Below are positions 33,992 through 44,310 of a stretch of 64,000 nt of DNA, one piece after another. The stretch covers positions 577,880 to 641,879 of the forward strand of contig NZ_AUIC01000003.1 in the NCBI RefSeq assembly GCF_000423505.1. Reading direction: 5' to 3'. The translations under genes were made by a program, and so were the position numbers. Numbering within the stretch: position 1 is the first letter of the stretch; each line of letters begins with the position of its first letter. The notes under the pieces were generated by a model that was not told the origin of the DNA, ran no database searches, and saw nothing but the letters and a program-made list of their open reading frames with translations. This stretch comes from Pseudoclavibacter soli DSM 23366. Its GTDB lineage: Bacteria > Actinomycetota > Actinomycetes > Actinomycetales > Microbacteriaceae.

Positions 33992-35578
33992 ATGAGCGCA
34001 ACCCCCGAGTCTCCTGAGCCCACGCACTCTCCCCGACCCTCCAGGTCGTGGTCACGCAGGCAGTGGATATGGCTGAGCGCACTCAGCCTGGTCGCAGTGG
34101 CTGCGTTCAACTGGCCGCTGCTGTCGATCTCGGTGTGGTTCGATGAGGGGTTCACCGATACCTTGATTGGCTTCTCCTTCGCAGACATCTGGCGGTACAC
34201 CGCAGCCGACGTGCACCCTCCCCTGTATTACTGGACTCTCAAGGCCTGGAGTCTCATGTTCGGCGACTCAGTGGTCGCACTGCGCATGCTGAGCGTCACA
34301 TTCGCCGCTGCTGCCATCGTGTTGGCCACCAGGCTGGCCTCGCTCCTGTTCTCGAAGCGTGCTGCCACAGCCACCGCAATCGCCCTGTTCATCTCACCCG
34401 TCACGCTACGGTACGCCCACGAGATGCGTATGTATGCCATGGTCGCCATGTTGGCATTCGCCGCGACACTCATGCTGCTGCGAGCCAGCGCATCCGGCCG
34501 ACGCCGTGACTGGACGATCTATGGCCTGCTGATCGCCGCCGGCATGTGGACGCACTACTTCATGGTGTTGGTCTGGCTGTCGCACTGGGCGTGGCGTGCA
34601 GTGGCTGTGCACCGAACCGCCCCCGGGTGGCAGGCGTGGATGCGCGCCTTTTTCAGCCGCAGCTGGCTCGCCACGCACATGCTGGGCATCGCCCTGTTTT
34701 TGCCCTGGGTGCCTGCCGTTGTCACTCAGATGAAGACGGTGCGCAAAGGCGGCTTCTGGATCCCCGAGGTTTCATGGTCGACGCTGCCGGGATTCGTCTC
34801 GGATACGCTCGCGTTTCGAGAGTTCGGCGAACTGAGTGTGCCAGAGGGCATCTGCATTTTTGCCATCGCTGCTGCCTGCGTCGTGCTGGGCGTGCGCGCT
34901 TGGCGGCGCAGTGCCGGGCGGGCACGTCGCGGCTGGCTGCTGCTGTTCTGTTTGGCCGGAGTGCCGCCGGTGCTACTGCTGCTGTTCTCGCTACCGCCGT
35001 TGACCTCGTCGTTCATTTCGAGGTATCTCGTGCCCTCGTCACTGGCGCTGACCATGATCGCCGCGATCGCTGTGACTTGGCCTGATCATGGTCGCGTATG
35101 GCGCTTCGTTCGCGGCGCCACCGGCATCGCACTCGTCGCCACTCTCTGCTTTGGCATGGCCGCAGAGTATCGGCTGGGTGATTTCAACAAAGTCGAGCAG
35201 GCGAGCAGCGAATCACAGTCACTGATCGCACAGATCAGAGAGCGCTCCGGCGACAACGCCGTGATCGTCGCAGATACTCCCATCTTCTACTACGAGGCCT
35301 CGACCTACGAAACCGATGCGTCGCCAGTGCTCTATATTCCACCATTGACATATGAGTGGGGATCGCTTGCGATGCTCAAAGACACAGACATCGGGCGTGC
35401 TGACGATCTGCCCCGGCTGGCCGCGGACAATGGGTCGATCTGGGTGATCTCACAGGTGCAGCAGTCGTCCTTTGGCGAGGGATACGACGGCCTCGCCGAG
35501 CTGTCACGATTCACTATGACCGACCCGATCACCGGGCGCGACCTTTACCTTGCCGTGCAGTACGGGGCGACGTCGTGA
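33992..35578 (+). CDS. Membrane glycosyltransferase, GT39/ArnT-like
   Basis: 528 aa with 10 or more hydrophobic segments. The first luminal loop carries the acidic catalytic motif WFDEGFTDT near residue 50, and ADVHPPLYYWTLK follows, the hallmark of GT-C enzymes that use polyprenyl-phosphate sugars. The C-terminal ~150 residues are soluble and extracytoplasmic. Substrate unknown; mannosylation of proteins or envelope polymers is possible. ATG at 33992 gives MSATPESPEP; the longer frame from 33926 is unlikely. Confidence 0.85.
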   Translation: MSATPESPEPTHSPRPSRSWSRRQWIWLSALSLVAVAAFNWPLLSISVWFDEGFTDTLIGFSFADIWRYTAADVHPPLYYWTLKAWSLMFGDSVVALRMLSVTFAAAAIVLATRLASLLFSKRAATATAIALFISPVTLRYAHEMRMYAMVAMLAFAATLMLLRASASGRRRDWTIYGLLIAAGMWTHYFMVLVWLSHWAWRAVAVHRTAPGWQAWMRAFFSRSWLATHMLGIALFLPWVPAVVTQMKTVRKGGFWIPEVSWSTLPGFVSDTLAFREFGELSVPEGICIFAIAAACVVLGVRAWRRSAGRARRGWLLLFCLAGVPPVLLLLFSLPPLTSSFISRYLVPSSLALTMIAAIAVTWPDHGRVWRFVRGATGIALVATLCFGMAAEYRLGDFNKVEQASSESQSLIAQIRERSGDNAVIVADTPIFYYEASTYETDASPVLYIPPLTYEWGSLAMLKDTDIGRADDLPRLAADNGSIWVISQVQQSSFGEGYDGLAELSRFTMTDPITGRDLYLAVQYGATS

Positions 35579-35587
35579 GTCTGGGGA

Positions 35588-35926
35588 TCAGTCGAGCCCC
35601 CGGGGAGCGAACATAATAACGCTCACGCCGGCCAGGCAGATCGCCGCGCCCACCCAGTCCCAGAGCGTGGGCCGAAAACCGTCGACGAGCATCCCCCAGG
35701 CCAATGAACCGATGATGAACACCCCGCCATATGCGGCCAGCACCCGCCCGAAATCGGCATCTGGCTGCAGCGAGGCGACGAACCCGTAAACGCCGAGCGC
35801 CATCACCCCGAGGCCGGCGAACCACCACGGGCGAGATTCGTGCACTGCCTGCCAGACCAGCCAGGCGCCGCCGATCTCGGCGATCGCAGCGAGCATGAAC
35901 AGCACGGTCACGCGCAGCAGGTGCAT
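35588..35926 (-). CDS. YnfA family (UPF0060) small membrane protein
   Basis: 112 aa with four hydrophobic helices. The family pattern is clear: [14 protein letters not shown] near the N-terminus, [28 protein letters not shown] and [13 protein letters not shown]. YnfA relatives are SMR-like efflux proteins; the role here is unknown. Convergent with the glycosyltransferase, with a 9-bp gap. Confidence 0.92.
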   Translation of the reverse strand: MHLLRVTVLFMLAAIAEIGGAWLVWQAVHESRPWWFAGLGVMALGVYGFVASLQPDADFGRVLAAYGGVFIIGSLAWGMLVDGFRPTLWDWVGAAICLAGVSVIMFAPRGLD

Positions 35927-35970
35927 GGGCCAGCTCCTTTCAGTGCGGTGGATGCGCCAGGCTCAGCTCG

Positions 35971-36738
35971 TCACCGCAGCGCGAGCAGCTGCTCGTGCAA
36001 CACCTCAAGGGTGGGGGCTTTCTCTGCCGCACCCTGACCGGGCTTAGTCGCGATTTGATGGGTGAACGAGTCGATGCGACGGCTGGTGTCGCGCAGGTCA
36101 TAGTACGTGGTGACGACCTGGTCGTACTCGGCGAGCGCTTGCTGGTACGAGTCAATCTCGGGGTACGCGTCGGTGGCCGTCAGGATGCTCTGCGGCAGTC
36201 GCGGCTTCAGCTGAGGCTGCTGGTCAGGGTGCCCGATGATCAACCCCACCAGCGGGAAGGTGCGCTTGGGCAGCCCCAGTGCGCGGATCACCTTGCGCGG
36301 GTCGCCGCCGATGCTGCCCAAGTAGACCGTGCCGAGGCCAAGTGACTCGGCCGCGACCACCACGTTCTGCGCGGCGATCAGCACGTCTTCGACGCCCTGC
36401 AGAAACAGCGGCATGGTCTCAAGCACCGCCACGTCGGCATCCTGCTCTTCGCGGATGCGCGCGTTGCGGTAGAGGTCGACCACGAACACGAACAGCTCGC
36501 CGCGATCTCCACCGACATAGGGCTGGCCCGAAGCCTCGAAGATCTGCTGTCGCACCTCGAGGTCTTTGACTCGAATGATGGTGCGCTGCTGATAGAAGCT
36601 GCTGGTGGGTGCCTGGCGCGCGACTTCAAGCAGAGTCGCGATGGTGTGCTCGTCGACCGGTTCGTCGGTGTATGCGCGGATGGTGCGGTGCGCCAGCTGC
36701 GTGGCGATGGTGTCGTTGGCTGGGTGCTGGTCGCTCAT
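35971..36738 (-). CDS. NADPH-dependent oxidoreductase, NfsA/FRP-type nitroreductase
   Basis: 255 aa flavoprotein of the NfsA/FRP group. RTIRAYTDEPVDEHTIATLLE and ARQAPTSSFYQQRTIIRV give the FMN site; VVAAESLGLGTVYLGSIGG and FPLVGLIIGHPDQQPQLKPRLP are family features. It reduces nitro compounds, quinones or flavins with NADPH. ATG at 36738 (MSDQHPAND) with a GAGGAGCC-like site; the open stretch to 36951 runs through the tRNA gene and is rejected. Confidence 0.9.
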   Translation of the reverse strand: MSDQHPANDTIATQLAHRTIRAYTDEPVDEHTIATLLEVARQAPTSSFYQQRTIIRVKDLEVRQQIFEASGQPYVGGDRGELFVFVVDLYRNARIREEQDADVAVLETMPLFLQGVEDVLIAAQNVVVAAESLGLGTVYLGSIGGDPRKVIRALGLPKRTFPLVGLIIGHPDQQPQLKPRLPQSILTATDAYPEIDSYQQALAEYDQVVTTYYDLRDTSRRIDSFTHQIATKPGQGAAEKAPTLEVLHEQLLALR

Positions 36739-36865
36739 TCGGGCTCCTCGGGTCTTCTGATGTGGAGGCGCGGGGCCTCGTTGGTCAGCTGGTGTCGTCG
36801 TTTGCCACGTGCGGCCCCGCTGGTGACCAGCGATCGCACACCGTGGCGAACGACGACGCAGACAG

Positions 36866-36939
36866 TGCCCCCAGTGGGACTCGAACCCACACTGTGCCGA
36901 TTTTAAGTCGGCTGCCTCTGCCGATTGGGCTATGGGGGC
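36866..36939 (-). tRNA. tRNA-Leu (anticodon UAA), short variable loop
   Basis: 74 nt: acceptor GCCCCCA/TGGGGGC, D arm, anticodon stem GCCGA/TCGGC around CTTAAAA (anticodon TAA at 36905-36903), a 5-nt variable loop ACAGT, T arm GTGGG-TTCGAGT-CCCAC and discriminator A. CCA is not encoded. The anticodon reads Leu codon UUA, rare in this GC-rich DNA. Bacterial tRNA-Leu normally has a long variable arm; this gene does not. Confidence 0.9.
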
Positions 36940-36967
36940 GGCGACCCTCACATCTTACGCGGGCAGC

Positions 36968-37104
36968 GTACCTTCCTGCCCAGTGATCACGACGATGATG
37001 CCGCTGCGGCTGGTGCCTAAGCCCGAGATTCCGGGGTTCTTGGCGTGCACTCCGCAACCATCTGCACACGACACAAATGATCGATGGGCAATTCTGCACA
37101 GGCA
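36968..37104. repeat. Intergenic repeat, copy 2 (137 bp)
   Basis: Starts GTACCTTCCTGCCCAGTGAT and ends GGGCAATTCTGCACAGGCA, matching both ends of the stretch at 3629-3766 and nearly the same length. It sits between the tRNA gene and lemA. Confidence 0.5.
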
Positions 37105-37176
37105 CCCTCTGTGCCCGCCGAAAACACCACGGTAGACTGGTTCCACTTCTGAGACGCATGCCCAAAGGAGGCCGAC

Positions 37177-37746
37177 GTGAGCGGTGGATGGATCGCATTG
37201 ATCGTGGTGATCGCGTTAGTCGTGATCATCGGCGGGTGGCTGTGGGCCACCTACAACGGGTTGGTCAGGCTGCGCGTGCGCGTCGACGAAGCATGGAGCG
37301 ACATCACGGTGCAGCTCAAGCGCCGGGCCGACCTGATCCCCAACATCATCGAGACGGTCAAGGGCTATGCCAGCCACGAGCGCGAGGTGTTCGAGCGGGT
37401 TACCTCTGCACGCAGCGAGACCATCTCGGCGCAGAGCCCCGAGCAGGCAGCAGTCGCCGAGAGCCACCTGCAGGGTGCGCTCAAGAGTCTGTTTGCCGTG
37501 GCCGAGGCTTACCCCGATCTCAAGGCCAATCAAAACTTCCTGCATCTGCAGCAAGAGCTCGTCGACACCGAAGACAAGATTCAGGCCTCCCGCCGGTTCT
37601 ACAACGGTGGTGTGCGCGAGCTCAACACCAAGATTCAGACCTTCCCGACCAACCTCATCGCTGGTCCCTTCGGCTTCACCGCTCGCGAGTTCTTCGAGGT
37701 CGCCGACCCTTCGGCGATCGCCGAGCCCCCGCGGGTGCAGTTCTGA
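37177..37746 (+). CDS. LemA family protein
   Basis: 189 aa. N-terminal membrane anchor (WIALIVVIALVVIIGGWLWA, residues 5-24), then the LemA helical domain (YNGLVRLRVRVDEAWSDITVQLKRRADLIPNIIETVKGYA and RFYNGGVRELNTKIQTFPTN, read in pieces). LemA proteins commonly pair with an HtpX-type protease, as here, and may act in envelope stress. GTG at 37177 with AAAGGAGG upstream. Confidence 0.92.
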   Translation: MSGGWIALIVVIALVVIIGGWLWATYNGLVRLRVRVDEAWSDITVQLKRRADLIPNIIETVKGYASHEREVFERVTSARSETISAQSPEQAAVAESHLQGALKSLFAVAEAYPDLKANQNFLHLQQELVDTEDKIQASRRFYNGGVRELNTKIQTFPTNLIAGPFGFTAREFFEVADPSAIAEPPRVQF

Positions 37747-37835
37747 CCGTGACACCCCTGCCTGCCACTGCGTCAAGGGAACGTTCTGCCCAGCACACCA
37801 CCCGAGTGGGCTGGCAACGCACGGAAGGCTGCTGA

Positions 37836-38720
37836 ATGTACCGGGCCATCCGTCAAAACAAAGTGAACACGGTGCTGATCATCATCGTGTTCGTAGCGAT
37901 CATCGCCGGCCTCGGCTGGATCGCCAGCTTGATGTTCGACAACTGGACGATCACAATCTGGGCGCTCGTCGGCGCGGCGATCTACGCGACTATTCAGTAC
38001 TTTGCGGCCGGTTCTGCAGCCGTCGCCATGAGTGGTGCGCGCGAGATCACCAAGGCAGAGAACCCGCGGTTGTGGCGCATCGTCGAGAACCTGGCGATCA
38101 CCACCGGCACCCCGATGCCACGCGTGTACATCATGGACGACCCCGCCCCGAATGCCTTCGCCACCGGCCGCGATCCGGAGCATGCCATTGTGTGCGCGAC
38201 CAGCGGCATCCTTGATCTCATGACCGATCGCGAGCTCACCGGTGTGATGGCCCACGAGATGGGGCATGTGCGCAACTACGACATTCGGCTCAACATGATC
38301 GTGTTCGGGCTGGTCGCCGCGGTGGGCATCATCGCCGACATTCTGCTGCGAGTGAGTTTCTTCGGTGGCAACCGACGCAATAACAACAATGGCGGCGGGG
38401 TGCTCATGATCGTACTGGCCGTGCTGGCATCCGTGCTGGCACCGCTGGCGGCGACCTTGGTGCAGCTGGCCGTCTCGCGGCAGCGCGAATACCTCGCCGA
38501 TGCCACAGGTGCGCTCACCACGCGCGACCCCGAGGGGCTGGCCAGCGCACTCGACAAGCTGCAGCGCTACTCGCAACCGCTGCAGCGCGCGAACTCTGCG
38601 ATGGCGCACATGTACATCGCCGACCCGCTGAAGCCCGGCGTCATCGACCGCCTGTTCGCCACGCACCCGCCGCTGCCCGACCGCATCCGGCGTCTGCTCG
38701 GCAGCGCAGACCACTTCTGA
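37836..38720 (+). CDS. htpX: M48 zinc metalloprotease HtpX
   Basis: Membrane protease that degrades damaged membrane proteins. 294 aa. Two N-terminal helices (residues 12-33 and 37-58), zinc motif HEMGH at residues 140-144, two further helices around 155-175 and 185-215, and the third ligand Glu in SRQREYLADA. An Asn/Arg-rich loop (GGNRRNNNNGGG) joins the later helices. ATG at 37836. It follows lemA by 89 bp, likely one operon. Confidence 0.93.
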   Translation: MYRAIRQNKVNTVLIIIVFVAIIAGLGWIASLMFDNWTITIWALVGAAIYATIQYFAAGSAAVAMSGAREITKAENPRLWRIVENLAITTGTPMPRVYIMDDPAPNAFATGRDPEHAIVCATSGILDLMTDRELTGVMAHEMGHVRNYDIRLNMIVFGLVAAVGIIADILLRVSFFGGNRRNNNNGGGVLMIVLAVLASVLAPLAATLVQLAVSRQREYLADATGALTTRDPEGLASALDKLQRYSQPLQRANSAMAHMYIADPLKPGVIDRLFATHPPLPDRIRRLLGSADHF

Positions 38721-38883
38721 TTCTCGGGGTGCTGCGGCGCCGCCGCGCTGCTGCCTGCACGTCGCCGCTCGATGGCATGCAGGTTGCCGCTACCAGCACA
38801 TTCGCGCCACCACTTGGCAGCACCCCGCCGGCGCACCACCACTCGCCAACCTGCGCGCTCACTCGCCACTCCAGCACCGCTCG

Positions 38884-38912
38884 GACCAACGAGCACACAC
38901 ACTGACCAACGA
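38884..38912. repeat. 29-bp dispersed repeat, copy 1
   Basis: GACCAACGAGCACACAC.CTGACCAACGA recurs at 48335-48363 with one mismatch. Both copies lie in gaps between convergent genes. The gap 38721-38940 holds no gene that I can support. Confidence 0.6.
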
Positions 38913-38940
38913 GCACGCAGCACGGCAACTGCAGACACAA

Positions 38941-38981
38941 AGAAGCGCCCCGCCGGTGGTTTACCAGCGGGGCGCTTCTTG
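38941..38981 (-). terminator. Terminator after the type II NADH dehydrogenase
   Basis: A perfect 14-bp stem AAGAAGCGCCCCGC / GCGGGGCGCTTCTT with a 13-nt loop sits 12 bp after the NDH-2 stop; CTTCTT at its end gives a weak U-run on the minus strand. It may also stop htpX readthrough. Confidence 0.8.
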
Positions 38982-38992
38982 CAGCTCAGCGA

Positions 38993-40459
38993 CTACTTCG
39001 CGTCGTCGGCCTGAGGCTCAGCCTTCTTGTCTGCTGCTTTCTCGGCCTTGGCCTCAGCAGGCTTCTCAGCCTTCTTGTCTGCAGCCTTCTCGGCCTTGGC
39101 CTCAGCAGGCTTCGCGTCGTCAGCAGGCTTCGGCTTGGGGCGTGAGGCGAACTCTTCGAAGAACGCGCGCGGGTTCTGCACGTGTGTGGTGGTCGCGATG
39201 TCGCGACCCAGCCAGATCTGGTGCCACCAGTCGCCGAACACACGCCACTTGCGCTCCCACGTGGGGATAGCCAGGCCGTGGTAGCCGCGGTGGAACAGCC
39301 AGGCGATGCCACCCTTGAGGGCGAACTTCTTCTTGCCCCCGGTGAACACGCCGTTGCCCACGCCGAGGCCAGCGACAGCACCAGCCGGCTTGTGCACGTA
39401 GTCGACCGGCTGATCGCCACGCAGCGAGGCGACGATGTTCTTGCCCAAGCGACGTGCCTGACGCACTGCGTGCTGCGCGTTCGGCACGCACGAGCCATCG
39501 AAGGGCAGGCCGTTGCCCGTCACGTCAGGCACCTGGGTGGAGTCGCCAGCACCCCAGACGCCCTCGATGATGCCGTCGTCATCGGTGGCACGAAGGTCTG
39601 CGCGCAGACGCAGGCGACCGCGCGGCTCAAGCGGAAGGTCGCTGTTGCGCAGCACCGGGTTGGCCATCTGACCAGCGGTCCAGATGATCACGTCGGTGGG
39701 GAACTTGTCGCCCTTCGACGTCTCGACCACGCCGTCGACGGCGCTGGTGACCTGCGTCTCGAGGTGCACCGTTGCATGGCGCTTGGCCAGATCGGCGATG
39801 ACCCACTTGGCAGTTTCGAGCGAGACCTCGGGCATAATGCGGTCAGCAGCCTCGATGAGGTGGAACTGCAGCTCGTCTTCGGTGATCTCAGGGTAGTGCT
39901 TGAGCAGCTTGGTGGCCAGGCCGCGCACCTCGGCGAAGCCCTCAATGCCAGCGAAGCCGCCGCCGACCACTACGAAGGTCAGCAGGCGCTGGCGCTCGGG
40001 CCCGGCGGGCAGGTTTGCCGCACGGTCGAAGTTGGTAGTCACCTTGTTGCGGATCCACTCGGCTTCTTCGACAGACTTCAGACCGATGGCATTGTCGGCG
40101 ATGCCCGGAATGGGGAAGGTGCGCGAAACGGCGCCCAGCGTCACGACCAGCACATCGTAGGCCAGGGTGTAGGGCTCGCCGCCCTCAGCCTGCACCGTGA
40201 CCTGCTTATCGGCGTTGGAGATGCCGGTAACCTTCGCATTCACCACCTGAGTGGTCTTCAGATGACGACGGTGAGGCACCAGCACGTGGCGCGGCTCGAT
40301 CGAGCCCGCGGCAACCTCGGGCAGGAAGGGCTGGTAGGTGAGATATGGTCGCGCGTCGACCAGGGTGACCTCTGCCTCACCCTTGTTAAGCAGCTTCTCG
40401 AGAGTGCGGGCAGTATAGAAACCCGCGTATCCTCCACCGATGATCAGGATCTTGGTCAC
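38993..40459 (-). CDS. ndh: Type II NADH dehydrogenase (NDH-2)
   Basis: Single-subunit flavoenzyme passing electrons from NADH to menaquinone without proton pumping. 488 aa. FAD motif ILIIGGGYAGFYTA at residues 4-17, NAD motif FVVVGGGFAGIEGFAE near residue 167, and GVWGAGDSTQVPD. The C-terminal membrane-contact region has FALKGGIAWLFHRGYHG. After about residue 440 comes an unusual Lys/Ala/Glu tail with a duplicated 16-residue unit. ATG at 40459. Confidence 0.93.
   Translation of the reverse strand: MTKILIIGGGYAGFYTARTLEKLLNKGEAEVTLVDARPYLTYQPFLPEVAAGSIEPRHVLVPHRRHLKTTQVVNAKVTGISNADKQVTVQAEGGEPYTLAYDVLVVTLGAVSRTFPIPGIADNAIGLKSVEEAEWIRNKVTTNFDRAANLPAGPERQRLLTFVVVGGGFAGIEGFAEVRGLATKLLKHYPEITEDELQFHLIEAADRIMPEVSLETAKWVIADLAKRHATVHLETQVTSAVDGVVETSKGDKFPTDVIIWTAGQMANPVLRNSDLPLEPRGRLRLRADLRATDDDGIIEGVWGAGDSTQVPDVTGNGLPFDGSCVPNAQHAVRQARRLGKNIVASLRGDQPVDYVHKPAGAVAGLGVGNGVFTGGKKKFALKGGIAWLFHRGYHGLAIPTWERKWRVFGDWWHQIWLGRDIATTTHVQNPRAFFEEFASRPKPKPADDAKPAEAKAEKAADKKAEKPAEAKAEKAADKKAEPQADDAK
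39017..39112. repeat. 48-bp tandem duplication in the ndh 3' end
   Basis: Units 39017-39064 and 39065-39112 differ at three positions by eye. They encode KPAEAKAEKAADKKAE twice, giving a repetitive charged tail. Confidence 0.85.
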
Positions 40460-40521
40460 AATGTTCCTTTGCGCAGATGACGTATTACCCGCCTAATCTA
40501 CTCCAAAGATCTGTGGATTTC

Positions 40522-41052
40522 TCAGGTGTTGGGCACATTGCGCTCAGTTGCGAGATGAGGCAGCAATGTCCCCTCTTCGCGACTCCACCCAATCTCGTCG
40601 AGCACGATGTCGCCGATGGGGTTCACCCCAGGCCCGGCCGCGAGCGCGTGCCCGACCAACGCATGCAAGCACTTAACACGCGTGGGCATCCCCCCGGCCG
40701 ACACCCCGGCGATCTCCTCGACCACGCCATAGGCCTCTCGATCGGCAATGTAGCGCTCATGCGCGGCACGATACCGCGCAGCGAGATCGTCATCTGCAGC
40801 GAGCAGCTCGTTGAGCTCGGCCATGCGCCCGGCCGCCTCGAGGCGCGACACCTCACGGGTGACCTCGGGATGCGTCAGGTAGTAAAAGGTGGGAAACGGC
40901 GTGCCGTCGGCCAGCCGCGGGGCGGTGGAGACCACCATCGGTGTGCCGTCGGCAGTGCGCGCCGGGATGCCCACTGCAGATCGCATCGGACGGCCCAGCT
41001 GCTCGGCCATCACCTCGAGATCATGCTCGGTGACCGTGCTGTCGTGCGTCAT
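40522..41052 (-). CDS. DUF501 domain protein
   Basis: 176 aa of the actinobacterial DUF501 family: LGRPMRSAVGIPARTADGTPMVV, GTPFPTFYYLTHPEV, SRLEAAGRMAELNELL, and MPTRVKCLHALVGHALAAGPGVNPIGD with conserved Cys and His residues that may bind metal. Function unknown. It follows divIC by an ATGA overlap (41049-41052), the conserved eno-divIC-DUF501 order. Confidence 0.9.
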   Translation of the reverse strand: MTHDSTVTEHDLEVMAEQLGRPMRSAVGIPARTADGTPMVVSTAPRLADGTPFPTFYYLTHPEVTREVSRLEAAGRMAELNELLAADDDLAARYRAAHERYIADREAYGVVEEIAGVSAGGMPTRVKCLHALVGHALAAGPGVNPIGDIVLDEIGWSREEGTLLPHLATERNVPNT

Positions 41053-41540
41053 TGCCCCTCCGTGCCATCGCCGGTGCCGTCATCGGTGCTGGTGTTACTC
41101 AAGGGCGCGTCGCTGGTGCCCGCCTGTGCAATCGACTGCCCGAGCAGCTCGCTCCAGTTCTGCTGAGTGGTGGTGACATCGGTGCTCGGCGCCTGTGTGG
41201 CCTGGGTATCGGTGCTCGACTCGGTGACGCTGTCGCCGTCGACCACCACGTATGTGGTTTCACCGGGCACCACGAAATACAGTCGTTCGCGGGTCTGCGC
41301 GCGAATATATGCCGGGTCGTCCCAGCGGGCGCGCTGCTGTTGCAGCTCGGTGAGGCTCGAACTCTGCGCATCGACTTCTGCCTGCAGGTCGGCAACCTGC
41401 TGCTGCTGCTCGATGTAGAGCTTGATGCTCGGCGCCAATACGAGCGCCACGCCGATGAGCGCCAGAGACAGCAGCACGGGAAAGCCGCGGAACCCGTGGG
41501 TGCCCGCCGCTGTGCCCTGTTCGCCGCCGTCTCTGGCCAC
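41049..41540 (-). CDS. Septum formation initiator (FtsB/DivIC family)
   Basis: 163 aa bitopic division protein. One membrane segment (VLLSLALIGVALVLAPSI, about residues 22-39), then an extracytoplasmic coiled coil (EQQQQVADLQAEVDAQSSSLTELQQQR) and the DPAYIRAQTRERLYFVVPGE motif, diagnostic of FtsB/DivIC. It would join the FtsQ-FtsL complex. A Ser/Thr-rich C-terminal tail follows. It lies 8 bp downstream of eno. Confidence 0.9.
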   Translation of the reverse strand: MARDGGEQGTAAGTHGFRGFPVLLSLALIGVALVLAPSIKLYIEQQQQVADLQAEVDAQSSSLTELQQQRARWDDPAYIRAQTRERLYFVVPGETTYVVVDGDSVTESSTDTQATQAPSTDVTTTQQNWSELLGQSIAQAGTSDAPLSNTSTDDGTGDGTEGQ

Positions 41541-41548
41541 CGGATGCC

Positions 41549-44177
<2,629 letters not shown>

Positions 44178-44310
44178 GGTGCTCTATTCTGCCACGCCGC
44201 GCTGAAACGCCCCGCAAAGCCTCGCTCGACCGTAGGCTGAGAAGGGCGGAGCCACGGCCCTGAACTCAGGATGCCGCACCCCGCCCACGAGAGCCGATGA
44301 ACGTGAGGGC

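Noticed and set aside
36739..36951. N-terminal extension of the NfsA-like oxidoreductase
   Set aside because: It would run through the tRNA gene; the ATG at 36738 fits the family.
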